DNA of 51,639 bases from Clostridia bacterium (GCA_017624905.1 JAGAMD010000015.1:1-51639); one strand, 5' to 3'. Counted from the first letter of the stretch, positions 10,601 to 19,213 are shown. The notes: generated from the letters alone by a model not told the origin. A program made the numbers and translations.

Positions 10601-10820
10601 ATGGGCAGTAATCTCCGGTTCATACGGCTATGATTACCAAATCGCACTTGATGGTGGTGCATACGGAGAGGTTCTTCACACAGGTACAGCTTCACTCGAT
10701 CCAATTGACAACTTCCAATCTTATAGAACTATTAAGATTAAGGTAAGAGCAAGTGGTAACGGTGAAAGCGCAATCACATCTGAATGGGTAGAATATACCT
10801 GGACAAATCCTAATGCATAA
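7653..10820 (+). CDS. Large lipoprotein of fibronectin-III-like repeats
   Basis: A 1055-aa protein with a lipoprotein signal ending at about Cys25 (SVSC), so predicted to be anchored outside the cell. The rest is about 12 units of about 80-90 residues. Each starts with a proline-containing lead (APxx, PTNV, PSNI), then a W-containing strand (LTWQKV, LTWEAM, LLWTPV, YTWNNV) and a Y-x-(V/I) strand (YYTVSING, YTVRINGA). This is the pattern of fibronectin type III or similar Ig-like sandwiches. No catalytic domain is seen. GGAGG lies before the ATG. It follows the InlB-repeat array and is followed after only 2 nt by a membrane protein with an HExxH motif, so the two are probably translationally coupled. 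A spacer or binding role at the surface is inferred. Confidence 0.85.
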   Translation: MKKKVLLVILTVVLLAVSVIVSVSCGKDEVEALYKPTNVTYDGARLTWQKVDLAEYYTVSINGGEEKRANAPYYNFDAKGEEFDVTVNAVIDGKSHGETHHFTPLESIEQIYIADDGTLTWEAMTTSVSYRISVNGKVLDTDLDVAEYKPEPGNNRIKIRPVVSGDNSYYSYWSDEVQIYINSAPSNINYDGENLTWLGNASSYEINANGEKITVQGNKYALVSGNHDFTVEIKAIGDHTATFDSEVASETFYYLKPAADFAVENGILLWTPVENADGYTVRINGAIQPTKVTEAKYESLKAGSSLEVEVIPYKNEGKFFSVWSEKQTIYLLEAPTTIWNADLELDGEANNNLVWDLVDGAVGYVVEIEKDGTVLINESLPSTQMAFAYAYLDAGKYSVRVKAVAEVGSDYYDSKFSQDIDVIRLEAPKADGNSYITSDASDLAKGFTVKYQGVTGATGYQLYKDGALLEGKFSTVLSISDNDVSDDSVTAEQNYTYVLRAMGGVKTVNGKTTVALSSLTSESLSFNITVLPMPTNLAMSGFTASWGAVNGNNGYSIKYGGNAYGATQTSYDLSTLNAGTFDVSVCTKGNGGATLASNYTAPLVVERLRCPTNIKISYGTGDGQLLFDAVANATSYAVYLDLSTQALPENAFDNMYQYIREDGTVLSMVAVANKYNDLGTIYYMTSQASPTQQFIRLAAPQFPEGAFANSVELQWNASDNINTAEYTPTYEVWLDNIAQTGGEQNGTRFNIEYLAGGSTYTFKVKAKGNDTKYLDSEFSVDIDIYKLATPQLKIENNQYTWNNVTNASSYVLMIDGKRVDNEAHVSGSKNYYTPNYTTIGKHKVELYAVGDGGYNTINSATYTYEQVVQQLLAPEISYSYSNESFVNGGSIIVTITKETENNNGYIYEIAGESISSNELSASKQIESTGAYYVRTKALGGKIDANEIYYIDSQFAGGGTGYQITLLAPPTVASFSINSDGAIKWAVISGSYGYDYQIALDGGAYGEVLHTGTASLDPIDNFQSYRTIKIKVRASGNGESAITSEWVEYTWTNPNA

Positions 10821-10822
10821 TT

Positions 10823-11617
10823 ATGTGGGCGATACTTACTTTTTATGCAGCACAGGTTATAATGACCTTAGGTGCACTTATACTATTTGGCTTTTTAATA
10901 GGTCTATGTAATAAGCAATTTTATAAAAACCTAGGTGTTTTAGGTAAGCCTGTGTGCTATATAACAGGATTTTTCGGCACTCCCGTGCACGAATGTGCTC
11001 ATGCACTATTTTGTCTAATTTTTGGACATAAAATAACAGAAATGAAGCTATTCCAAATCTCCGATGATGGAACTCTTGGCTATGTTTCACACTCATATAA
11101 CCCTAAAAACTTTTATCATAGGATAGGCAACTTCTTTATAGGAGTTGCTCCTATGCTTGTGATATCAGGTCTTTTATGGCTTCTTTCATACCTTTTAGTT
11201 CCGGATATGCTAAGATCAGTAACTATTGAGGTTAATAAAATTGATGCTCTTGGTGGCATAGCTGAAATACTAAAGAGCGTAATCGATATATGCAAAGCAG
11301 TATTTTCTCATATGGACGACTTTAGATGGTGGATATTTGTTATAATCGGTATCTTTTTTGCTCTCCATATGACACTCAGCGGAGCAGACATAAAAGGAGC
11401 ATTGACAGGCATTTGGCTGTTGCTTGGCTTACTTTTGGTAGTAGATATAATTCTTTATCTAATTGGCGTAAATGTAATTCTAAAATTCACACACGCAATT
11501 ACCACAGTGGCAGGATATTTTATAGGTTTTATGTCCTTGGCGCTTGCCATATCGCTAGTCGCCTTAGGCTTATCCGCAGCAATAGGAAAAATCGTTCAAA
11601 AGGTAAAAAAGGTATAA
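10823..11617 (+). CDS. Integral membrane protein with HExxH motif, M50-like
   Basis: A 264-aa polytopic membrane protein with about five or six hydrophobic segments. After the first one, HECAH (residues 56-60) gives the HExxH signature of zinc metallopeptidases at a membrane boundary, as in M50 (site-2-type) proteases. GNFFIGVAPMLVISG (from about residue 106) recalls the second conserved membrane region of that family, but I do not see a clear NPDG-type motif, so activity is uncertain. There is no clear Shine-Dalgarno. The ATG lies 2 nt after the stop of the FN3-like lipoprotein, which suggests coupled translation. It could act on proteins of this surface locus, but that is inference. It could also be an inactive relative. 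Confidence 0.6.
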   Translation: MWAILTFYAAQVIMTLGALILFGFLIGLCNKQFYKNLGVLGKPVCYITGFFGTPVHECAHALFCLIFGHKITEMKLFQISDDGTLGYVSHSYNPKNFYHRIGNFFIGVAPMLVISGLLWLLSYLLVPDMLRSVTIEVNKIDALGGIAEILKSVIDICKAVFSHMDDFRWWIFVIIGIFFALHMTLSGADIKGALTGIWLLLGLLLVVDIILYLIGVNVILKFTHAITTVAGYFIGFMSLALAISLVALGLSAAIGKIVQKVKKV

Positions 11618-11620
11618 ATT

Positions 11621-11654
11621 TATATGCTAGATGCATTTTTGCATCTAGCATATA
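11621..11654. other. Perfect 15-bp stem-loop between two genes
   Basis: TATATGCTAGATGCA at 11621-11635 pairs perfectly with its complement at 11640-11654 around a TTTT loop. No U-run follows the stem, so it is not a standard intrinsic terminator. It ends 5 nt before the AAGGAG of the next lipoprotein gene. It may be an mRNA processing or stabilising hairpin or a weak attenuator. Confidence 0.75.
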
Positions 11655-11670
11655 ACATTAAGGAGAAAAA

Positions 11671-14292
11671 ATGAAAAAGGTATTAAAGCTTTCTTTATTA
11701 AGCATTGTATTTATTATTTTACTAATGGTATTTGCTTCTTGTAAAAAAACAACCACTGATTTTGATGGTACATATTATCGTTATACCAAAGGCGAAATCA
11801 GCGATGAAGAAACAATTGTTTTAAACAATGGCAAATGGACCAATTCTGAAATGTCGGGCTCATTTAGCATCGTTGATGATAAAATATTCTTTTATGTTGA
11901 AGCTGATAAAGAGCAAATGCTTATGATGAGCGGAAAAATTGCAGATGGACAAATTACAATAGGTGATTTGTTTGGATCTAATAATGAAGTAATATATTGT
12001 CTTGAAACGAATGTACCAGAATATATACCATGCTGTCACATAAACGAAAATGGTGATTTTGAATGTGATTTATGTGGAGAATTTGTGCAAATGTACACTA
12101 TTACTCTTGATACAAAAGAAGGTTCCTTTGAGGATGGTAATACAAAGCTAACACTCGTAGGTGTTTCTGGTTCTTCAGTTCCAACAATTGAAAATCCAAC
12201 ACTTGATGGTTATGTTTTTCTTGGATGGTATTCAACAGACGATAATAAATTGACTGATGATATATTGTGGAATAGTGCAAATGCTAAATTCGACGCAAAT
12301 CTTAATTGCTATGCAAAATGGAAGCTCGACTTTAAAGAATATGAAATAACATATATGCATGGTTATAAAGGGGCTAAAAACAAGGTAGAACAAACAGTTG
12401 AGGGACTTGCTACATATGTTCCAGAGCGTAAAGGTTATATCTTTAATGGTTGGCATTATGCAGTTTTAGAGGATGAAAATTATGTTGCAGGTGATAAATT
12501 TGATCCTACGATAATTGTAAATTCAGATTTAACACTCATTGCAAGCTGGATAAATCTAGAAGATGTAATTTCAAGACTCTCGTCCCCAAGCATAACTTGT
12601 AAGGATGGCGTTTTTAGTTGGGAGCCAATTGATGGAGTTGATTACTATGCTATTGAGTTTTATGATTCAATAGGTGAGAAAATCAATTCAACAACAATAG
12701 ATTCTGATTCAACTCTTGCTTATACAATTCCACAAGATTATGAAAAGGGAACATATAAGCTAAAGGTAAAGGCAATTGGAAACGGAGAGACAACTGCTAC
12801 ATCAGATTGGAGTAGCTGTTCATATATTCATAAAGAATTGCCAGAGGTTGCGGTACAATTTGATATAAATAGCAACATATTAAGCTGGGCTACATCAGCC
12901 AAAGACGTTGTATTTGATATTTATATAAATGGTATATTGATAGATAACGATGTAACATATACACAATGTGATATGAATCAGTATAATGCCGGCTCATATA
13001 CAGTAAGAGTAACCTCACAAAGAGATAATTACTACTCATCAACAGGTTCAACAAGCTTTGAAAAGCTAAGATTGAAAACACCAGAGGTTGAAACAAGATT
13101 AAGAGCTGAAGATTATATGGTCATTATTTGGTTAGATGGGGATGTAAAGGCTGACTCATTTGAATATAGATATGCAGATAGTGAATGGTATTACACTGAT
13201 GAAAATTCAATCGAAATATCAGCTGATAGTAGTCTTTGGCAAGATGGGAAAATTGAGTTTTCTGTGCGTTCAAAATGTGATGATGCTCAATATATAAATT
13301 CATATGTAGCAAAAACAACAATTGTAAAAACTCACGGCTTAACCATAGACAATGAAAATACATCTGCTGGTACTGTAAGTGCAGAAATTACATCTGCACA
13401 GTATCCTGTTTATACTGTTACTTATAGCTTGAACCTTGGCAGAGAGGATGACCTTACTTATATAACTCCGTCAAAGGTTTACCATAAGAAGCAATACTAC
13501 GAATACGGGGACACTTGGGGCTCTCTAAGATATGAGGGCGTCGCTTTCCAAGACGGAGAATACATTTATGTTCTTAAGGGTTGGTATGAAACTCCAAATC
13601 CCGATATTGATGCAGAGCCATACGATTTTACAAAAACACTAACAGCTGATATAATTCTTTATGCTCAATGGGCAAAGGTATATTCAGAAACCAAAGCTAA
13701 TTTCATTGGTTGGGATGACCCATCATCAGGTGGTATTAATGTTGCTCCATCAGGCACATATAGCGACGTGTATTTTATAGCAAGTGAAACTGGTACATTT
13801 ACTATGAAATATGATGTTTCTTTCTTGAATCAAAACTATTCAAATTGTCTTGATTTGGAATTTTACAATGTAACAAGAGGCAGAACTATCAAATCAAGAT
13901 CGACTGTATATACAACAGGCTATGGTGCAAACGATCACGAATTAAGCTTTAGCGCTACAAAGGGCGACGTTATTAGACTAAGAGGCTATCCAGTAAATTC
14001 AAGATATTATCTAGACTTTACTTATAGCACTAATATGTCATGTACAGAATATAATGACGGAGCATTGGCAGATTCTACTTATCTCGTTCCAACTGAAATT
14101 CAAACAGATGGATCTGCAACAAACGCATATGTTGGTACAGAGGTAACCTTAACAGCAACACCTACCGATACAAGCTATGTATTTGATGGCTGGTATGATG
14201 GAGATGTCCTTGTTTCAAGTGAATCAACATATACATTCATAATGCCTGATTATGAAATAAAATATACAGCTAAATGGAAAAGTGCTGAATAA
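11671..14292 (+). CDS. Large mixed-repeat lipoprotein (InlB-type and FN3-like)
   Basis: An 873-aa lipoprotein with lipobox FASC (Cys24). It combines the building blocks of its upstream neighbours. A first beta domain (about 25-110) is followed by a cysteine-rich CCHINENGDFECDLCG segment. Two InlB-type repeats (about 140-295, FLGWYS and FNGWHY) and about three FN3-like units (300-540, FSWEPIDGVDYYAIEF) come next. Another InlB-like repeat ends in YAQWAK, then a jelly-roll-like region (about 680-800), and a last repeat contains FDGWYDGD. No enzyme motif is seen. AAGGAG precedes the ATG, and a 15-bp hairpin lies just upstream. A strong bidirectional terminator follows, so this looks like the last gene of the surface operon. 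Confidence 0.85.
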   Translation: MKKVLKLSLLSIVFIILLMVFASCKKTTTDFDGTYYRYTKGEISDEETIVLNNGKWTNSEMSGSFSIVDDKIFFYVEADKEQMLMMSGKIADGQITIGDLFGSNNEVIYCLETNVPEYIPCCHINENGDFECDLCGEFVQMYTITLDTKEGSFEDGNTKLTLVGVSGSSVPTIENPTLDGYVFLGWYSTDDNKLTDDILWNSANAKFDANLNCYAKWKLDFKEYEITYMHGYKGAKNKVEQTVEGLATYVPERKGYIFNGWHYAVLEDENYVAGDKFDPTIIVNSDLTLIASWINLEDVISRLSSPSITCKDGVFSWEPIDGVDYYAIEFYDSIGEKINSTTIDSDSTLAYTIPQDYEKGTYKLKVKAIGNGETTATSDWSSCSYIHKELPEVAVQFDINSNILSWATSAKDVVFDIYINGILIDNDVTYTQCDMNQYNAGSYTVRVTSQRDNYYSSTGSTSFEKLRLKTPEVETRLRAEDYMVIIWLDGDVKADSFEYRYADSEWYYTDENSIEISADSSLWQDGKIEFSVRSKCDDAQYINSYVAKTTIVKTHGLTIDNENTSAGTVSAEITSAQYPVYTVTYSLNLGREDDLTYITPSKVYHKKQYYEYGDTWGSLRYEGVAFQDGEYIYVLKGWYETPNPDIDAEPYDFTKTLTADIILYAQWAKVYSETKANFIGWDDPSSGGINVAPSGTYSDVYFIASETGTFTMKYDVSFLNQNYSNCLDLEFYNVTRGRTIKSRSTVYTTGYGANDHELSFSATKGDVIRLRGYPVNSRYYLDFTYSTNMSCTEYNDGALADSTYLVPTEIQTDGSATNAYVGTEVTLTATPTDTSYVFDGWYDGDVLVSSESTYTFIMPDYEIKYTAKWKSAE

Positions 14293-14314
14293 GGCATAAT
14301 CTAAAAATTAAATA

Positions 14315-14353
14315 AAAAACCACTCAATACCGATTAGGTAAAGAGTGGTTTTT
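14315..14353. terminator. Bidirectional intrinsic terminator
   Basis: AAAAACCACTC (14315-14325) pairs with GAGTGGTTTTT (14343-14353). A-runs and T-runs on both sides allow it to end both the plus-strand lipoprotein operon and the convergent minus-strand kinase gene. Confidence 0.85.
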
Positions 14354-14356
14354 ACA

Positions 14357-15436
14357 TTATAAATATTTTTCAATAATTTTTCTCATGTTGTCAACATTTT
14401 GCTCCATCAAGGAAACGAGCTTGAATTGAGTTCTGCATCTATCGAGGTTGTGTCCCTCGCGGTGGATTCTAAAATATGTATCACCATTTAAGTGGTCAGT
14501 TAAAAATCTAATACCACATTCAAGTGTGAGCATAATTGATGCGTAAGGAAGCAATTCAATTTCAACCTTGGTGAGTGAATCCTTGCACATTGATAGGTAT
14601 CCTTTAGTAAATGCTTCATAAAGCTCAAGGTCAAAGTCAACAAGGCTCAAATCCTTTTCGTCCTCTGCTGCGTGAGTAGAGCCTGAACGCATAGCATCGC
14701 CGAAATCATATAGATATGAGCCCGGCATAACAGTATCAAGGTCGATAACAGTAGTAGGAAGGTTGGTTTCTTCATCAAAAAGAACATTATTTAGCTTTGT
14801 ATCGTTGTGAGTAACACGAACAGGTAATGAGCCGTCAGCAAGCTTATCAACAAACATATGTGTAAAGCCTTCTCTTGCACGTACAAAAGCAATTTCATCA
14901 GCTACCTCACTAGCTCTACCTGAAAGATTATCACTAACAGCCTTTTCAAAATCATTATATCTTGATACAGTGTTATGGAAATTCTTAATTGTTTCAGAAA
15001 GCTGAGAGGCGTCAAAATCACTTAGGTCGTTTGCAAATTTACCAAAAGCAATACCTGCCTCGTAAAAATGCTGAGGATTTTCCATTTTTTCAATAGAGAA
15101 AGCCTTATCGATATATTTATATATTCTATATACATCACCGTTGTAATTTAGGTATCTTTTGCCCTCAGGTGTAAGCATAAAGTGTAGAGTAGCACGAGCA
15201 GGATCTATGCCTTGCATACGAGCCTTAGCTCTTATATGATGAGTAACAGCCTGTATATTATCCATAAGGCCATCAACATCCTTGAAAATGCTTGTGTTTA
15301 CCTTTTGCAATGTATACTGATTTCTGTCAGTTGTAACTAGAAAGGTAGAATTAATATGACCGTTTCCGAGTGGTGCACAAGAAACAAAATTTTCATTTGG
15401 CAAATAAGCCTTAACCACATTTTTGATTTCGTCCAT
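14357..15436 (-). CDS. nahK: APH-fold sugar kinase, N-acetylhexosamine 1-kinase-like
   Basis: A 359-aa phosphotransferase of the aminoglycoside-phosphotransferase/choline-kinase fold. GNGHINSTF (about 24-32) and YTLQKVNTSIFKD (about 41-53) resemble the nucleotide-binding start of the NahK group. The catalytic loop is VTHNDTKLNN with His210, Asp212 and Asn217, and the metal-binding part is IDLDTVMPG (Asp232/Asp234). NahK proteins phosphorylate GlcNAc or GalNAc at C1; the substrate here is inferred from similarity only. I use the ATG at 15436 because AAGGAG lies 6 nt upstream; a longer frame starting 45 nt earlier has no such site. There are no lacto-N-biose phosphorylase or nucleotidyltransferase genes next to it, so it is isolated from the usual pathway. 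Confidence 0.72.
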   Translation of the reverse strand: MDEIKNVVKAYLPNENFVSCAPLGNGHINSTFLVTTDRNQYTLQKVNTSIFKDVDGLMDNIQAVTHHIRAKARMQGIDPARATLHFMLTPEGKRYLNYNGDVYRIYKYIDKAFSIEKMENPQHFYEAGIAFGKFANDLSDFDASQLSETIKNFHNTVSRYNDFEKAVSDNLSGRASEVADEIAFVRAREGFTHMFVDKLADGSLPVRVTHNDTKLNNVLFDEETNLPTTVIDLDTVMPGSYLYDFGDAMRSGSTHAAEDEKDLSLVDFDLELYEAFTKGYLSMCKDSLTKVEIELLPYASIMLTLECGIRFLTDHLNGDTYFRIHREGHNLDRCRTQFKLVSLMEQNVDNMRKIIEKYL

Positions 15437-15533
15437 TTTAAACTCCTTAAAAATACTATTAATAAAAAAAGCAATAGACAATGTTGCATTTAATTTATTT
15501 TAACATAAAGAAAATTAAAAGTAAAGAAAAATA

Positions 15534-15562
15534 TTGAAAAACAAATAAGAATGTAGTAAAAT
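15534..15562 (+). promoter_or_regulatory. Sigma-A-type promoter for the M16-lgt-folD operon
   Basis: TTGAAA (15534-15539), 17-bp spacer, TAAAAT (15557-15562), about 50 bp before the first M16 gene start. Confidence 0.6.
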
Positions 15563-15612
15563 TATAATAATATAAATATATTTATCAAGATTTTACCAAA
15601 AAGGAGAAGAAA

Positions 15613-16881
15613 ATGATAAACAAATCCTTTGAGATTGCAAAAGGTGTTAAGCTTAACTATATAGAAACAGACAAATTTAAAACAAACTATTTTTCATTTA
15701 ATTTCATAGCTCCACGTAGCAAAAAGACAGCACATTTTAATGCTATGCTTCCGCTAATTTTAATGAGAGCCTGTGAAAAATATCCATCTCAAGCACTTTT
15801 AAATAAGCGTCTTCAATATCTATATTCCGGAGATATTTGTGCAAAAAACAGCGATTTTGGTGAATATCAAATATTTGGTATGAAGGCAAATATGCTAAAC
15901 AACAGATTTACACCTGATACAGATGTAACATATGAGATGGTTGACTTGCTATGTCAAATGATATTCAAGCCTTATCTTGTAAATGGTGCTTTTGACAGTG
16001 AGTTTACAAAGGGCGAGAAAATAAACCTGATTGATACAATTGAGGCAGAGGTAAACAACAAGGGACAATATGCTATAAAGCGTTTAATGAGTGAAATGTG
16101 CAAGGACGAGGTCTTTGGCATATCATCAACGGGAGAAATTGCAGACGTTGAAAAAATCACGCCTAAATCCCTTTATGAAGCATACCAATATGCACTCAAA
16201 AGCTACAAAATAGAGATTTATTTTGTAGGCAGTGCTGATATTGATAGCGTAGCAAATCAATTCAAAGCTTATTTTGAAGGTGTTGAAAGAGCACCAATTG
16301 AAATAGAGCCTGTTGCGATTAAAATGAGGGCCGATGAAGCTAAAGAGGTTGTCGACACTGAAAAGGTTAATCAAGGCAAGCTGGTTTTGGGCTTTAGAAC
16401 AGGCTATCACTATTCACAAAATGAGTATCATCTAATCCAACTGTTTAATGAGGTTTTTGGTGGTTCACCAACAGCAAAGCTATTTACAAATGTAAGAGAA
16501 AAAATGAGCCTTTGCTATTATTGTCGCTCTGCAGTCAACCAAAAGACAGGCATTATGGTTGTTTCCTCAGGTATTGAGTCCAAGAACAAGGAAATAGCAA
16601 AAAATGCTATTTTGGCTCAGCTTGATATGATGAAAAACGGAGAAATATCCGAGGAAGAATTTGCAAGTGCAAAGAAATCAATTAAAAATGGATATCTATC
16701 TGTTTATGATGGTGCCGAGGCTATGGAGGCTTGGTCCTTCTATAGAGGTCTTTGCGGTATTTCAACCACTCCTATGCTTGAAATTGAAAAAATCAATAAG
16801 ACTACTATAAAGGACATAGTTGATGTATCAAACAAAATGACACTTGATACTGTATATTTCTTGAAGGGAGAGGACGCATAA
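15613..16881 (+). CDS. ymfF: M16 peptidase-like protein without active site, YmfF-like
   Basis: A 422-aa member of the insulinase/pitrilysin (M16) family. It lacks the HxxEH zinc motif of active members. The C-terminal half is typical: FNEVFGGSPTAKLFTNVREK and a following LCYYCRSAV strand match the non-catalytic half-domain. In Bacillus, YmfF is paired with the active-site-bearing YmfH, and the two have been linked to modification of elongation factor P. AAGGAG lies before the ATG. Its stop overlaps the start of the next gene by one base, which suggests coupled translation and a heterodimer. The family assignment is strong; the EF-P role is only by analogy. Confidence 0.8.
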   Translation: MINKSFEIAKGVKLNYIETDKFKTNYFSFNFIAPRSKKTAHFNAMLPLILMRACEKYPSQALLNKRLQYLYSGDICAKNSDFGEYQIFGMKANMLNNRFTPDTDVTYEMVDLLCQMIFKPYLVNGAFDSEFTKGEKINLIDTIEAEVNNKGQYAIKRLMSEMCKDEVFGISSTGEIADVEKITPKSLYEAYQYALKSYKIEIYFVGSADIDSVANQFKAYFEGVERAPIEIEPVAIKMRADEAKEVVDTEKVNQGKLVLGFRTGYHYSQNEYHLIQLFNEVFGGSPTAKLFTNVREKMSLCYYCRSAVNQKTGIMVVSSGIESKNKEIAKNAILAQLDMMKNGEISEEEFASAKKSIKNGYLSVYDGAEAMEAWSFYRGLCGISTTPMLEIEKINKTTIKDIVDVSNKMTLDTVYFLKGEDA

Positions 16882-18182
16882 TGGAAGGCTTAATAGTTAA
16901 AGAAAACAAAACACTTGGCGAAAAATATTATAAGTTTAACCATAAAAGCGGACTTGAGGTCTTTGTTTTTCCAAAGAAAATGACAACCTCATATGCTATT
17001 TTCGCTACAAGATATGGTGCAGTAGATAATAAATTCAAGCATATAAACGATACTGAGTTTACAGTAGTTCCTGATGGAATTGCACACTTTTTGGAGCATA
17101 AAATGTTCGAGTGTGAAAACGGTGTTGATGCTTTTGAAAGATATGCAAAGACAGGTGCTAACGCAAATGCGTTTACCGGAAATAATTTAACCGGATATAT
17201 TTTCTCCTGCACAGAAAACTTTTATGATTCACTTGAGATTTTACTCGATTTTGTAACACATCCTTATTTTACAGAGCAAACTGTACAAAAGGAGCAAGGC
17301 ATTATCGGACAGGAAATCAAAATGTATGAGGATCATCCTGGCGTTCGCATGCACAGAGAGTTAATGAAGGCTCTTTACAAGAAGAACAAAATGCGTGTAG
17401 ATATTGCAGGTACGGTTGAGTCAATTGCTCAAATTACGGCTGAAACACTCTATAAATGTTATGATATTTTCTACAATTTACGCAATATGACACTCTGTGT
17501 TTGCGGAGATGTTGATATAGACGAGGTGGAAAAGGTTTGCAATAAGGTTTTAAAGGAAGCACCTGCGTTTGAAATAGTAAGAGATACAGAGGACGAGGAC
17601 GAGCCAAGAGAGGCTTACCAAAAGAGAACTGTATGTCAGCTTGATGTTTCTAAGCCACTTTTCACTATTGGAATAAAGGACTCAAATATTCCTAAGGACG
17701 CCAAGGAAAGAGCAAAGAAGGCATATGCTACTGAAATTCTTGATGAAATGCTATTTTCTCAATCCTCAGAGTTTTATAATGAGCTTTACTCACAGAATCT
17801 AATCGCACAGGATTTGTCAAGTGGCTGTGAGATTGGCAGAAATTATTCATTTAATGCTATTTCCTCTGAATCAAGCGATCCTGATAAGGTATATCAAAAG
17901 TTTCTTGAGTATATTGATAAGACCAAAAAAGAAGGGCTTGACAAGGAGACCTTTGAATTATCAAAGAGAACAGTTTACGCATCAAATATTAAGTCCTTTG
18001 ACTCAGTTGAGGACATTGGTAACAACTTTATTTTTAATTATTTTGATGACTCTGATATTCTTGACACACCCGACATAATCAGCTCAATTACAATCGACTA
18101 TGTAACAGAGCTACTAAACGAGGGCTTTAAGGAAGAGTATTATGCTATGAGTATTGTAGAGCCATTGAGAAAGGACAAGTAA
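16881..18182 (+). CDS. ymfH: M16 zinc peptidase, YmfH-like
   Basis: A 433-aa M16 metallopeptidase. The inverted zinc motif HFLEH spans residues 69-73, and Glu150 lies exactly 76 residues further on (HxxEH-X76-E), within QEIKMYEDHPG, as in pitrilysin. GANANAFTGNNLTGYIFSC is also typical of this subfamily. The start overlaps the stop of the ymfF-like gene by one base and its own stop overlaps lgt by one base. A complex of active (this gene) and inactive (previous gene) halves is expected from other M16 pairs. Predicted cytoplasmic, as no signal peptide is seen. The substrate is unknown. Confidence 0.85.
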   Translation: MEGLIVKENKTLGEKYYKFNHKSGLEVFVFPKKMTTSYAIFATRYGAVDNKFKHINDTEFTVVPDGIAHFLEHKMFECENGVDAFERYAKTGANANAFTGNNLTGYIFSCTENFYDSLEILLDFVTHPYFTEQTVQKEQGIIGQEIKMYEDHPGVRMHRELMKALYKKNKMRVDIAGTVESIAQITAETLYKCYDIFYNLRNMTLCVCGDVDIDEVEKVCNKVLKEAPAFEIVRDTEDEDEPREAYQKRTVCQLDVSKPLFTIGIKDSNIPKDAKERAKKAYATEILDEMLFSQSSEFYNELYSQNLIAQDLSSGCEIGRNYSFNAISSESSDPDKVYQKFLEYIDKTKKEGLDKETFELSKRTVYASNIKSFDSVEDIGNNFIFNYFDDSDILDTPDIISSITIDYVTELLNEGFKEEYYAMSIVEPLRKDK

Positions 18183-19213
18183 TGTTTACTGTTTCATTTC
18201 CCGGACTGAATATAGGTCCGTTTGTAATAAACGACTCGTTTTCCGTCTTTGGATGGTTTGACCTTCGCTTTTATTCAACAATAATAGCACTTGGTATGGT
18301 TCTTGCCGTTCTTTATGCTTTTTGGAGATTTAAGGAAAACGGACTAAAGCTTGACACTGTTCTTGATTACGCCGTTTGGCTAATTCCTATCGGCATTGTC
18401 GGTGCTCGTCTTTATTATGTTATTTTTGATATGATGAAGAACCCTGATAATTACCTTGGTGAAGGCTTTTGGAAATTCTGCTACAACGTAATTGCTGTAT
18501 GGGAGGGCGGTCTTGCCATTTACGGTGGTGTTATTTTAGGCGGTCTAACTATTATGGTAATAGCACTTATAAAGAAAACAAACCCACTCAAAATTATTGA
18601 TATAGCAGTACCTTCGGTTATGTTTGCACAATGTATTGGTAGATGGGGTAACTTCTTTAACTTTGAGGCGTTTGGCGAGGCAACAACAGGCATATTTAGA
18701 ATGTGTATGGTTGACTATGACAAGGAGAGTGCGTTTGCAAGATTTAGTCATAGAGAATATGTATCAGCAATTACTGCCGGTGGCTTTGACCCTACAAGCA
18801 CCGATGTTGGTGTACATCCTACATTCTTATATGAATCACTTTGGAATCTGCTTGGTGTTATAATTATGATTGTAACACTCATAATCACAACAAAGATTTT
18901 AAAGGTTTCAAAGGAAAGACGCATTGAGGGATTTTTCTTCTCATTCTATATGATTTGGTATGGCTCTGCAAGAATGATTATCGAAACATTAAGAACAGAC
19001 AGCTTGTATCTCGGTCCATTCAGAGTTTCTGTTTTGGTAGCTATAATAACATTGGTTATCGGTGTACTTTTAATGGCATTCTTGGTAACTCGCAATATCT
19101 TGCAAAGAAAAAAGAATATTGACATTTGGACAATGTTTAAGAGCTTTATAAAAAAGAAATTTTCAAAGAAAAACTCACAAGAGGTGAAAGAGGAAAATGG
19201 CACAAATAATTAA
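18182..19213 (+). CDS. lgt: Prolipoprotein diacylglyceryl transferase
   Basis: A 343-aa polytopic membrane enzyme that transfers diacylglycerol from phosphatidylglycerol to the lipobox cysteine of prolipoproteins. The Lgt signature GRWGNFFNFEAFG spans about 153-165. Other conserved parts are GARLYYV (74-80, with Arg76), GGLAIYGGVILGG (about 109-121) and a C-terminal SARMIIETLR segment. About seven membrane segments are visible. The lysine-rich C-terminal tail (IKKKFSKKNSQE) is an extension. The ATG overlaps the stop of ymfH and the 3' end overlaps folD by 17 nt. It would modify the many lipoproteins encoded in this window. Confidence 0.95.
   Translation: MFTVSFPGLNIGPFVINDSFSVFGWFDLRFYSTIIALGMVLAVLYAFWRFKENGLKLDTVLDYAVWLIPIGIVGARLYYVIFDMMKNPDNYLGEGFWKFCYNVIAVWEGGLAIYGGVILGGLTIMVIALIKKTNPLKIIDIAVPSVMFAQCIGRWGNFFNFEAFGEATTGIFRMCMVDYDKESAFARFSHREYVSAITAGGFDPTSTDVGVHPTFLYESLWNLLGVIIMIVTLIITTKILKVSKERRIEGFFFSFYMIWYGSARMIIETLRTDSLYLGPFRVSVLVAIITLVIGVLLMAFLVTRNILQRKKNIDIWTMFKSFIKKKFSKKNSQEVKEENGTNN

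Noticed and set aside
11326..11655. 109-codon frame overlapping the end of the HExxH membrane protein
   Set aside because: Out of frame with the membrane protein, basic and Ser/Arg-rich in a way typical of shadow frames, and it runs into the hairpin.
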